Origin: Gelatoporia subvermispora B
Lineage: Eukaryota > Basidiomycota > Agaricomycetes > Polyporales > Gelatoporiaceae
Length of the DNA: 64,000 nucleotides
Assembly: GCA_000320605.2 (NCBI GenBank)
Contig: KB445800.1
Span: 161,663-225,662, forward strand
Direction of reading: 5' to 3'
How positions within the stretch are numbered: the stretch's first letter is position 1; every line of letters begins with the position of its first letter. Position numbers and translations under genes: made by a program. The notes under the pieces were generated by a model, which saw only the letters and a program-made list of their open reading frames with translations, was not told the origin of the DNA and searched no databases. Shown here in pieces: positions 49,872 to 60,174 of this stretch.

Positions 49872-51041
49872 ATGGACTTCCGGACTGTGAGCGTCCAACT
49901 TTCCTCAGAGGTTTGTGCTCTTCGCCCGTTTGGACCATGCAATTTGTCACTTTTAACGACCCTGCAGGCCGCGGCAGTTATGGCCCGGGATGGGCCAGCT
50001 TTTCACATCATCACTGCGGCAAGTCAGCGCTATGAAGCGGCCGTTGTATCCCTCGTCGAGCAAGAAAAACAACGTGTTCGCAAGGAACTCTGCGCGCAGC
50101 TGGCCGAACTGAGGCGGATCCACGAAAATGCCAAGTTGTTTGTGAGGAACGCCGAGGACCGTGCAGACAAGGCTGAGCGCGAAATCGTCGGGCTGCGGTC
50201 TGAGCTTGTTGCATTAAGAGTACAACTTCAGAAGGCACGACAGGAGCTTTCACGCAGCAAGGAGCGCACCGTGTCAGCTGAGAGGGAGCGGGACGGACTG
50301 CTCGACAAAGTCGCGTCCCAGGACAGAGACATAGCGACCATGTCGAGCAGAATCGTCTGGCTCGAAACAAACATGAACGCTGGCCCCTCCTGGTCAGCGG
50401 ACAAAACCGACGATGTGATGCCAGGGATACTCAGCAATGCATCCAAATCATCGTACCGTCCTGGAGATGTGAGTCTCTATTACTTCATTTTTGCCATGGA
50501 TTTGACACTTCGATTCTTACAGGAGAACCTTGTTGCGACCGGATTATGCTATGTTGACGCATCCCAACACGACAACCTCTTCGAGCAATTCATGCTGAGT
50601 TCGCCCGCTCGCGAACCGGTGTCAGACTCTGCGATCATCGAGTTCTCGCAGCTGGTCTCCACAGTCGAACCATCTGGCATGATAATCGATATTCCTCCAG
50701 AGGTCCCCCCATCGCCGAGCGACCACTCTTCGCCAACACCACCGGTGACAACTCTGGTACCCGACGCTGCTCCACCTGCCGAACCTGAAGCTCATCATGA
50801 TCCAGGCGAGCCAAATGACGACAATGACTCAGCCACAGCACAGCCCAGATTGCCCCCACGACGACATGCCATCCGTATTCCATCGACGAGTAAACAACTT
50901 GTCATTCATCTTGCGCCTCCCCCACTTAATTACAGACGAAGTTACTGCAAGACCAAATTCGGCCCCCTACATCGTGAGGAGAGAGCCAGTAGCAACGCTC
51001 CCATGGAGCGAAACAAGATAGCCCGTTCTGCTTTAGTCTGA
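49872..51041 (+). CDS. Uncharacterised coiled-coil protein
   Basis: I do not recognise the family. The favoured model is 49872-49910, 49968-50468 and 50523-51041, giving 352 aa. The two removed segments (57 and 54 nt) have good borders (GTTTGT...CTGCAG and GTGAGT...TTACAG), yet they are multiples of three without stops, so the whole 1,170 nt is open. Residues ~30-145 are highly charged with heptad spacing: VEQEKQRVRKELCAQLAEL, NAEDRADKAEREIVGLRSEL, ARQELSRSKERTVSAERER. This indicates a long parallel coiled coil. The second half is Pro/Ser-rich and disordered (PPEVPPSPSDHSSPTPP), ending in a basic tail. No membrane segment remains once the introns are removed; retained intron 2 would add a hydrophobic stretch (LYYFIFAMDLTLRFL). 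A structural or scaffold role is likely but unproven. Confidence 0.7.
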   Translation: MDFRTVSVQLSSEVCALRPFGPCNLSLLTTLQAAAVMARDGPAFHIITAASQRYEAAVVSLVEQEKQRVRKELCAQLAELRRIHENAKLFVRNAEDRADKAEREIVGLRSELVALRVQLQKARQELSRSKERTVSAERERDGLLDKVASQDRDIATMSSRIVWLETNMNAGPSWSADKTDDVMPGILSNASKSSYRPGDVSLYYFIFAMDLTLRFLQENLVATGLCYVDASQHDNLFEQFMLSSPAREPVSDSAIIEFSQLVSTVEPSGMIIDIPPEVPPSPSDHSSPTPPVTTLVPDAAPPAEPEAHHDPGEPNDDNDSATAQPRLPPRRHAIRIPSTSKQLVIHLAPPPLNYRRSYCKTKFGPLHREERASSNAPMERNKIARSALV

Positions 51042-51621
51042 CAGGTGCATCATCCCACTGCATGATTTCATCGGAGAACAGTCTGACTGTGTTCTTCGAT
51101 AGCAGTGGGAACTATACTTCGTGACGTCAACACCATCATCTATCTGTTGGATTTGGAATATTGGATATTGTATTGCTTATCGTCATTTCCTCGGGAATGT
51201 GTTTCGGCTAATCTATTCTGTCGACTGCTATCTTCCTGATGCTTTCATGTAACTGCTGTATCAATCACTGCATATATGTCCCTCTTATTCCACGATAGAA
51301 ATGTTGCTCTATCCTGAGGTCCCGTCCGAAAGGATGCATGTTGGAGCCGATGACAAGCATCGCTCCTATGAATTATATGAATTATACTCTATCATGACAT
51401 CGACGCTCTACTGTGTCGGGAGTCGTCACACAACCGAGTGGTTTAATGAACGGCTGTATACGGCGTGATCGCACAAGATAATTGGATACATGCAGGTAAG
51501 GCAGGAGTATTACTAGCCATGTCATGAACAAAAGTCATTATGAAGGAGTGTAAGGGCCTGAGCATCGAGACCAAAGCAAGAGGGCAAATAAAAAGCGCAA
51601 ACAGTAACAAGTCCAATCCAC
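51042..51621. other. Convergent 3' spacer
   Basis: Lies between the ends of the coiled-coil gene (+) and the NUM1-like gene (-). It is A+T-richer than its flanks, with several TTATC/TTGAAT-like stretches as expected of two 3' UTRs. It has no open frame of note. Confidence 0.6.
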
Positions 51622-54600
51622 CTATTGATCATGCGCCCCAACGGATATACCAGGTACAGTTTTCGTCGAACGTCTAGTCCCAAACCTTGAGAAAAAGCTG
51701 CCCCCGTCGTGCGATATTGAGCTGCCGGCGCGCGAGCGGAAGGACCACGCAGGTGAAGCCGGCCGTGCGGTCTCCTGCGGATGTGCGTCGAGATGATCTC
51801 GTGCGCGCGATGGCGCTCGTGGGGGCGGCGCAGGTGCGGGGTCGTGGTGATGGTGGTGGTGGTGGTGATGGTCATGTGAGCGGCCAACCGTATGTCTCCC
51901 GTCGCAGCACGCACGGACGTTCTCCAGACCCTCATACCCGTCGTCCGACATGGTGTCGCCATGCAGCTCGAATGATAGGTCTTCGTCATCTTGGCCTGGA
52001 ACATGCTCGAAGTCCTTGCTCGGACTGGGTGCGCGCTCGTGTCCAGCTAACCGGAGGTATTCGGCGGCAGGAGTGCCAGAGCGCTTGCCCATGGAGCCAC
52101 CCAGCGAAATTTGAGATTGACTTCGGTGCCCATGGCCACGGGGCGTTGTGTTCCACGAGTCTACGCTGATACCTGTTCGAGCACTGCGCGCGCTTCTTTG
52201 GCTTTGCGGGCTGGAGAAGTCGGGTTGCGGGATTGGAGGCTCGTCCGAGGGCAAGTCCTTGTTCAGCGACATTGGACTTAACGGTGCAGCGCCCATGTTC
52301 CCTGGGGATGACATCTGGCCTGCGCTAGGCCGAGTGAGAAGATAGTTCAAAGCCTGGTCGGAATGTCAGTCCAATTCGGTAGCAGTATATAATTTGCTCA
52401 CGTTCAACCAGATGTCGTGTCGCTCCTTTGTTGGCGCAGTGAACTTCATGTCGCGCTGAGGGGTTGCCACAACAACACTGTACTGGTAGATACCCGGCGG
52501 CATCGGATTGGGATCCAAAACGGATCTGACACCTTCGATGTAGGCTATAGGTAGTCACGTGAGTAGTCCACCGTATGAAATGAGATGGAGGCCACGTACC
52601 ACTCTTTGCACTGGATTCGGACACATTGGACGAGCCAGGGTCTGACGAACTCCAGTATAGTGTGCGAGTGTAGGGATGCACCCAGAAGAAGCGCTTATGC
52701 CGAGAGGATCCATGGCCCTTTCCAAGCCGGTTTCTGGTGTACTTGTACAGGAACTCACCGATCATCGTCTGCGTGATTGCATGGATGACCGTTGGGTCAG
52801 TCGAACCCGCGCTACGGCCAGAAATATCGGCGGGATGTCCCGGGGTTACAGGCGTTGCGGCATTCGTCATCCTCTGCGCATGTTGCTCGAACAACTGGTG
52901 ATCTGAGGAGATCGACGATCGCTGAGAGCTTTGGCCAGCGGAATGGAGTGAAGTGCTCGACATTTCGCGTCGTTCCCGCTCGCGCATCTGGAATGATGCG
53001 GTTGAGCTGTTTGGAGCGCGGGAAGCACCATGGGAGCGGAAGCTGCTGGTTGAGGGCAATTCTCGCAGTACTTGCTGCGACGGAGGGATGTTCGAGCTTT
53101 GGTGCCGCAAACCGAAGGGCTTAGGGCCAGGAACGGATAGTGCGGTACCCAGCGTCGGAGTTGTAGCACGCTGTATGAGCTCAGCAGGCGGAGGTGAGGA
53201 GGGTCGTGGAGGGGGTATGTCACGCGACACTCTCTTATCGGGTATGAACGGTGGTGGTGCCATGCTGCCAGCGGGAGGCAGTGCTATGCTGCTAGGAGGT
53301 GGCGGAGCGCGAGGCGGTGGCGGGAGCATCATCATGGGGGGACGAGACTTATCAATCATGGAGGGAGTGATGAGGGATGGGGTGCGAGAACGGGCGAGGT
53401 CGTCCATCGCGGATGACAAAGTGGACTCGATCGATTGTCTTCGGTCGGAATGTGACGTGCGAGGTCGAGGAGCGGTGTATGTAACATTCGAGTCTCTGGA
53501 AGAAACCGGTGAGGGAGCGGCGACGATAGGTAAGGAAGTAGTAGTGGGACCAGCCGAAGAAGGGGGTGAAATAAACTGGAACTGTTGAGAATTGGGACCG
53601 ACACGGTATAATGCGGGTGAGGGGGCGGGGGCGGGTGTTGAAGGCGCGACGACAGGTGGTGGTGTCCAATCATCAGTCTGGATCGACATCTCCTTGAGCT
53701 CTGGTTTCGGTGGTGCGGGGACTGGAGTAATATGTTGTGTCTGCACAACAGCGGGCTCGACGATCGTCTGAGGCTCGGAAACGGGTAGTAGATCAGCAGA
53801 AATTGCCTTCGATTCGTACGTGGGCGCACGTGGTATAGAGGGAGAAGGAGACGGGGTGGAATGAGGTAGGTAGGAAGTAGACGAGCCAGCGGAAGCTGTC
53901 TGACGACTAGGAAGGCGGGAGGCCCGTATGCTCTCGTCGTCTTCACTGTCCGATCGGTCGTTGTCAGTGACCGTCCGGATTGAATGGAAGTCGGTGACTG
54001 AATCTGACGGGGTGGCGAGAGACAAACTTTGACGAGCATCCGTAAAGATCTCAGTCTCGGTCTCCGTTTCAGCCACGGAGCCAGTCTCGGTAGGCACATC
54101 CTCTTCCTCCTCGATATCAGACAGCGCAACATGCGAGGGCCGAGCATGAATCGTAGTATCCCCGCTCGAGTCGCCGCCGGATTCGCTTGCGGAGATATCT
54201 GAGACTTGGTCTAACCGATCTACTTGCGGCCATTGCGACTGCTTCTCTTGCCATGCCTGGATCTCACTGGCGACCGATGGAGCAGTTGTCTGGATCTCCA
54301 TCTCTGCCATAACTGGCGAAGGGATGGTGTCTGTTTGAATATCCGTATGCACCATCGCAGGCACCACAGGAGACGGCTCGGGTATTGTCTGGGCGTCAAC
54401 TTCAACAACTTCTACGCGACGCGTCTGAGTTTCCGCTTGCGCGTAAGTACGCTGAGGTTGTGGTTGAGGCCGCTCAGGCTCCGGCTCGGGATCGGTGCTT
54501 GCGCCGACAGAGACTAGAAGAGGCGCTGGAGGAACGGGCGCGTCGTGCTGGATGCCAGTCGAAGTCATGACAGGCGCAAGCAGCGCCGGTACATCGTGTT

Positions 54601-56922
54601 GAATGCCAGCTGAGACCATGACGGGTGCAGGCGGCACTGGCATATCGTGCTGGATTCCGGTTTCGGCGCGAATGGGTAAAGGTTCTTGGTCTGTTTGCAT
54701 GGATATTTCGGTCGTCGCAACCCCAGGGGCAGGTTCCGGGACCACTTGCACTCCCATGTCGACTGTGATCGGGGCCGCAGGCACTGGCGCGGATGGTGGC
54801 GGTGCAGGCTCCTCAAAGTCGGTCTGACAACCGAACTCGGCTGTCTCGACGGGGCGGATAGTGTCCTGCTCCACTAATGAGCCGTCCGGCGATGTTGCCA
54901 AACCAAGCTCCGCTGCAAGCGCCTCGGGCTGCCCGATCAGAGACGGCGGGCGCGCTTGAGCGAACGCAGCGCCGCCTCTTGACCGACGCGGGACAGCTCC
55001 TCCACGCGCTGCACGTGCCATGACTGAGTGCCGAAGAGGACTCCCGTGATAATGGTTGGAGCTTGTGGATGATTGCCTCTTGAGCACATTAGCGAACACA
55101 GGGTCCATTCCATCGACACTTGTACGATTCGAGCGCGTTGCCGGTGTGGGAGACGCTTGCGGGTCTGTCTCTTCAGCGTCGGCGCGGACGTCATGCTCAG
55201 GGAAAGCGGCAGGGAGGGGTGGTACCAGGGGTGCCTCGTCGTCATCATCGTCCTCTTCATTGTCTGAAGATGGACTCTGAGCAGCCATCCCAAGTCTTTG
55301 CATGAGCGTAAGTCCCCCCCTGCCCCTGCCCCGCCCACGACCTCTGCTTGAACGGTAAGGTGTGAGACGTGGCTTGGGCTTGGGCTCCGGCCGGGATTCC
55401 TCGGAAGCAGGGGCCTCTTCGTCGACGAATTCATCAGGCTCCTCGACGATAGCGAGACCCGGTGATGACTCGAGCATGCGTCTGTACTCAATGCGAAGTT
55501 CCTTTTCTCGTTGTAAAGTGCCTTTGAGAGTGCTGATCTGCCGTTGCGCATGAGCCAGACGCTGTTGCAAAGCCTCGATCTCAGAGCTGGGGTGGCTCGG
55601 CCCGAGGAACGGTTTGGATGGTGATGGATCGGGTGTCTCTCCAAATTCCCCAAACTCTCCGGCGAACATTGCTGAGTTATCGAGCTTCTTCCGGTTGTTC
55701 GTCGATGCACCAGCGGTGCTGAAGACATCATCCTCGTCAAGGTTGGCGGGCGTAAGTGCGTCGGAAGTCGGAGGGCCGTTTGGTGTCAAGGGGCCGAAGC
55801 GTGGCAGGCGTTTGCTCTGACGAGCCATCTCCGTCTTGAGAGAATCAAGCGTCTGCTGGAGATCCGACTTGTCGCGCTGGAGACTCGCGGTGTGTTTCCG
55901 TGCCTGGGCAACGTCTGTCTCATGTTTAGCTTTGAGTTCTGTGTACGCGTTCTGCTGCTTCTCGGCCTCGTTCTTGTACTGGTCTGCAGACTCGCGCGAT
56001 TTGGTCAACGCCTTCGTCAACCGCTTCTGCTCGCCTTCCAGCCGTTGAACCGATCCTTGCGACTCTGTGAGCTGTGTGCGGAGTTCCTGCAGGGTGACCT
56101 CGAGGTTCCAATTCTCTTCCTTGAACTTGTCCGCGGACTGCTCCTGCTGACGCAGTGCTGCCTGGAGACCTTCGATGGTAGCCTCCAGATCTTGCTTCTC
56201 CTCCTCCACGTCCTGCAGCTTCTTGCTTTTCTCAGCGAGGAGCGCCTGCAACCGTCGCACTTCGACCAACAGCCCGCTGCCGATCTCGAATGCGAACTCT
56301 GAGTGAACAATGAGAAAACAAACCATAGGTTTCGCTGTACAGTCGACGCACCGACGTCATCCGCGCGATGTGCGGCATTCTTTGCACGGCGAGAGGATTG
56401 AGCAGTCGAGGGGCCAGCACCAGATGCCTTTGGCCGTTCGTGCCCACCTGCTGCCGGAGGACGGCCGCGCGACGACTCTGCATCCGTTGATTCCGCAGCA
56501 GGCGACATCTGGGTACCGTTGACGGGATGCTACACAGTCTCTATCATTCCTCGAAGCATTCAGACTTTGTGAACCGCGCGTACCTTAGCAAAGACCGCTG
56601 TGACCTGCTCATTCTCCAGCTCCCAAGCCTTAATTGCTTCCGTGAGCTCGCGGTATCGTTCGCGCACGCTCGAGTCAGCCTCGTCCGCGTCATCGTCACT
56701 AAGATCTAATTCTTGCAGCTCCCTGATACGTTCCTGCAGCGTCGTCTGCTGTTGAAGAATTTGCGCTCCGAGGGTCCCAGCTTGCTGGAGCTCCAGTTCC
56801 TTCTTGTCCAAGAGATTCTGAAGATGAAGGCGTAAGTCGCCGGTAAAAGAATGAGTGTGATCGTGCATGTTGGATGCGTCGGCAGCGTGACCGCCGTCGC
56901 CGCCGTCGGAGAGCGTCGACAT
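51622..56922 (-). CDS. NUM1/ApsA/Mcp5-like cortical dynein anchor with PH domain
   Basis: Num1-type proteins sit at the plasma membrane, bind phosphoinositide through a C-terminal PH domain, and capture dynein (and mitochondria) to position nuclei. Five exons: 56922-56584, 56529-56352, 56298-52600, 52544-52402 and 52353-51622. Exact closure gives 1,696 aa. Residues ~20-110 and ~175-300 are coiled coil (LLVEVRRLQALLAEKSKKLQ and ADQYKNEAEKQQNAYTELKA). A long disordered middle carries a QTD/GIQHD repeat array (~660-845) and acidic Ser-rich blocks. The PH domain (~1340-1455) begins TMIGEFLYKYTRNRLGKGH, continues RHKRFFWVHPYTRTLYWSS, AYIEGVRSVLDPNP and QYSVVVATPQRDMKFTAPT, and ends ERHDIWLNALNYLL. 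The Ser-rich tail contains a run of nine His. The gene is intact, and the start lacks strong competitors. It is head-to-head with the J-protein gene. Confidence 0.93.
54280..54840 (-). repeat. Array of IQTD/GIQHD-type motifs within the NUM1-like gene
   Basis: In about 185 residues I read, in protein order: FGCQTDFEEP, MGVQVVPEP, ISMQTDQEP, ETGIQHDMPVPPAP, SAGIQHDVPALLAP, STGIQHDAPVPPAP, ETQTRRVEV, DAQTIPEP, TDIQTDTIP and MEIQTTAP. Another, MSIQTDDW, lies at ~53663-53690. The three GIQHD units form a clear ~17-residue tandem repeat visible in the DNA (54530-54670). The rest share the Gln-Thr core but diverge outside it. Each resembles the Q-T-centred recognition element of LC8 dynein light chain. 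That assignment is from pattern only. Confidence 0.75.
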
Positions 56923-57140
56923 GGTCGACGTTGAGGTCAACGTCCACGCCGTTCGAATTGATCCCTCAACCTTCTCAGCACGTTGCACGCGTCGCGCCCC
57001 AGTCACGTCACACACCACGTTGTTATGGATGTGACCGTCACAGGTGTTTAGACCCGCGAGCCTTCCTCTTGCTTTCACTGCCACAATTCGTTCAATCTCT
57101 ACTTGATTTCCTCGTCAACGCAACGACCGACACATCCAAG
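56923..57140. promoter_or_regulatory. Short divergent promoter region, NUM1-like / J-protein
   Basis: 218 bp between the two start codons. The J-protein's 5' side is pyrimidine-rich (CTTCCTCTTGCTTTC, TCTCTACTTGATTTCCTC), common just upstream of fungal start codons. No TATA box is evident, as is typical of housekeeping genes. Confidence 0.5.
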
Positions 57141-58468
57141 ATGTCCAGCAACGAACCCGAAGATATCAATCCGTACGAGCTGCTCGGTGTTACAACAGAG
57201 TCCACCGAGGCAGAGATTCGTACTGCTTACCGGCAAAGGTCGCTTAAGGTCCACCCAGACAGGGTAAGTCCGCGTTCTGAAGCACTTGCACGATGAGACG
57301 GATTTGAACGTTGCTGTCTAACACAAGTCTCTCTGAAAGAATCGTGGCAACCCTGATGCAGGTGCATACATGTCTCACAAACCGTCTAATCCGCAATAAC
57401 TGATTCTTCTATCCATCACGCAGCACGCAAGTTCCATGAGCTCAATCAAGCATATGAGCTACTTCTGGACCCCCTCCGGCGCATGGCGGTGGATGCCAAG
57501 TTACGCGTGAAGGAGGCGCGCAAGGCGCGTTTTTCTCAGTATGATGCAAAGCGGAAGAACATGGTTGAGGATTTAGAGGAACGCGAGCGCGCATTTAAGA
57601 AGGCACGCGTAGACAAGGAGCTAGAAACGAAGGCTCGCGTGCAGGAGAATGAAAGGATTATGGAGGAGGGTCGGAAATTGCGAGAGGAGCGTGAGCAGGA
57701 ACTGCGAAGAAATGCTGCCGAGGTGCAAGAAGCAGAGAAGAGGGCAAACACGGAGCTTGAGCCACCGACGCTAGGCACACTTGACACAACCGTCCGGATC
57801 AAGTTCCCTCTTTCATCCCATCCAGACATGACTACACCGACCAGCCTCATCTCGATCCTTTCTCGTTTTGGGCCGCTCGACGAGCAGTCCATCGTTCTTT
57901 CTCTAAAGCCCGCGCCTCCGAAGAAGCCGAGACGAGTGATAGCCCTCGTACCGTTCAAGCAGGTCGGTGGTGCATTTGCCGCTGTATGCGCGAGTGGGCG
58001 TGCAGATACCGGTCTTGCAGACATTGAAGTCAACTGGGCCGAAGAGAAAGAACCGGAACTGATTGGATGGCTGAAGAAGATGGGCAAACTCAGTACAGCC
58101 GCTCGAAATAACGCAACTCCATCAACTCCTGCAGTGCCGACGAACGGAGCAATCACCACTCCAGCATTGAGCGCAACTTCGAGGCCTAGCGCTGCCACAC
58201 CGGCTACGGCGCCCCTTGCATCTGCATCGGCCCCGTTCTCGTCTTTCCCTTCTAGCTTCGTATGTAGTCCACACATTTGTTCCGTCGCGTTCGTAGACAA
58301 TTGACGCATTTTGCACAGCCCGATCTAGAAACGTCGCGCACGCCAATCACTGCTGGAATAGATGCTGGTCTCGACTATGAGTCCCTTACTCTCATGCGTC
58401 TTCGTCAAGCTGAACGCGAGAGACTCGAGCGCGAGATTAGGGAGCGTGATGCAGCGGAAGGCGATTGA
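57141..58468 (+). CDS. DNAJC17/Cwc23-like J-protein with RRM (spliceosome-associated)
   Basis: Type III J-protein of the Cwc23/Cwf23/DNAJC17 group, linked to spliceosome disassembly. Four exons, 57141-57263, 57340-57361 (22 nt), 57424-58259 and 58319-58468, close exactly to 376 aa. The J-domain (residues ~10-75) starts INPYELLGVTTESTEAEIRT. It has the Hsp70-activating HPD in KVHPDRNRGNPDA, formed across the first intron, then KFHELNQAYELLLDPLRRM. A long charged helix follows (DAKRKNMVEDLEERERAFKK and onward, to ~190). A degenerate RRM (~205-300) includes TVRIKFPLSSH, LSRFGPLDEQSIVLSL and RRVIALVPFKQVGGAFAA. The tail is Ala/Pro/Thr-rich and ends with the conserved DYESLTLMRLRQAERERLER. The gene appears intact. 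Together with BUD13 it is the second splicing factor in this window. Confidence 0.93.
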
Positions 58469-58643
58469 GCCGAAGTTCAGCGACTCGGAGCTTTGTATAC
58501 TGTTCGACTACTTCATATCCGTGCATCTTTTGCACCGAATTCGTTCATTACCGGCAGCTGGAACCGCGTTTCAAGTCACGGAAATGAATTACAATCGCTC
58601 AACGAATGGAAGGGCGGAAGTGATACTGCAACGACCTTGTATG
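58469..58643. other. Convergent 3' spacer
   Basis: 175 bp separate the stop codons of the J-protein gene (+) and the M28 peptidase gene (-). The two transcripts very probably overlap at their 3' ends. No gene is present. Confidence 0.6.
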
Positions 58644-60174
58644 CTACGTGCTTGGGAACGGGAATGTTGCAGGACTCCGAAGACCATTACTACCCACCGC
58701 TCTGACTCCCATGGCAGCGTTGTCCTTGGATAGTTGTATGACCGCCTTACTCACGAGCCCTACAGGTACCACATTCGTCCAGAATGGCTCATCCGTCTCT
58801 CTCCACACAATCTCATATCCCGCTAAGCCCTCGTCTGTGCCCAGTGCCCATGTAAGTGTGCTATTGTTTGTGAGCACCGATGTGTCGAGGGTCACATTCT
58901 TGGGCGTGCCAGGGGCATTAGCAAGCGACCACAGAGCGGCACCGTTAACGCGTCCTACACGCGCTATGAAGTCGAAGTCACAGAACTCAGCGAGATCGCC
59001 GAATTGCTCGCCTGTGACGGAGTCGACTCGTACATCCTGGTGCTGGTGGGCGAAGTTCTCGTGCGGCTCCGTGAAGCGCGCAGCTGCGAAGCCACGGTCG
59101 AGGAAGGGCTCATGGTCACCTCCACGCAGATACCGATCCGCGCGATACACGACGCGCACTGTTCCGGACACGCATGTCAGAAGCTCGAAGCTGATAGACG
59201 ATCTGCCACACTCGGAACGCACCGGTCATATTCGTAACATCGTTGCTCGCAACCTCGCTCACAAACCGTGCCAACTGCCGTGCAGGCGAGTCATTCTCCC
59301 CTCCAATGGACACACGCAACGCCACTTGCTCGTCGTCCTCTGATGATGGTATGCCTTGCGCGAAGAGGCGGATGCTATTTGGATCGATGAATCCATTGTC
59401 TGCCTTCGGACTCCCGACGATGTCGTTCGTGAACATCCCCTGCACATCTGCTCCGGCTTCAAGGAGCGACTGCGCCAGGAAGGTTGAGCCGTACAGGCCC
59501 TGTTCCTCGCCTGCGACCGCTACGAGCATCACGGTTGCCGTTGGGGGTGGACGCTGGACCAAGAGGCGGATTAGCTCGAGAACCACCGCCACGCCCGATC
59601 CATCATCATCAGCTCCCGGCGCATCGTCGACGGAGTTCGACAAGTTGGTGACGCGCGAGTCGTAGTGTCCTGAGATGAGGTAGACACGATTGGAGTCGGA
59701 TACGCCTTGGATCGTGGTGATAACATTGCTGATATTGGTGGCGACAGGGATGGCGCTCGCAGGCTGCTGGATGAAACTCTGGACTTCTACTGTAGCCTTC
59801 GTCCCCTTGGCTGCCTGCGATACCAGGCTGCGCATCTCGGATGCAATCCAGTCTCGCGCGGCGCCGATACCCCGTACGGGGTCAGTCTGTGAAGAAAGCG
59901 TGTGTCGGGTACCGAATGATACGAGCTTGTTGATGATGGTCTCGATGCGATTCGGATCGATTTGCTCGAGGATATCACGTAGCTCAGCAGGAGCCGCCTG
60001 GGGCTGGGCAGCGGAACCAGGGCCGTCTATCCATATATCCGATTCGAGACATTGCTGAGGGACCAGCGCACTACTTTGCATGCTCGCAGAGGTAGTTGCC
60101 TCGGCCGAACCGCATATGACGAAAGACGTCCACAGAAGCGCAGCAGCGAGAAAGCGAATTAAGCTGTACACCAT
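58644..60174 (-). CDS. Secreted M28-family zinc aminopeptidase
   Basis: Extracellular or vacuolar metalloaminopeptidase. Two exons, 60174-59223 and 59158-58644, give 488 aa; the intron (64 nt) is phase 1. Residues 1-~25 are a signal peptide ([20 protein letters not shown]). [16 protein letters not shown] and [13 protein letters not shown] form the N-terminal part. Zinc ligands lie in the expected order: ISGHYDSR (His), [14 protein letters not shown] (bridging Asp), [11 protein letters not shown] (Glu-Glu, general base and ligand), NDIVGSPK (Asp) and [10 protein letters not shown] (final His). The C-terminal ~90 residues ([20 protein letters not shown], then [14 protein letters not shown]) look like a fibronectin-III-type appendage, as in some fungal M28 enzymes. 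The ATG at 60174 is chosen because it directly precedes the signal peptide; the frame stays open further upstream. All catalytic residues are present. Confidence 0.93.

Noticed and set aside
53356..54147. 263-codon minus-strand frame, plus similar frames at 54937-55740 and 52953-53588
   Set aside because: These are out-of-frame or antisense readings of the 3.7 kb exon of the NUM1-like gene.
57536..58309. 257-codon minus-strand open frame
   Set aside because: It is antisense to the third exon of the J-protein gene, whose family assignment is secure.
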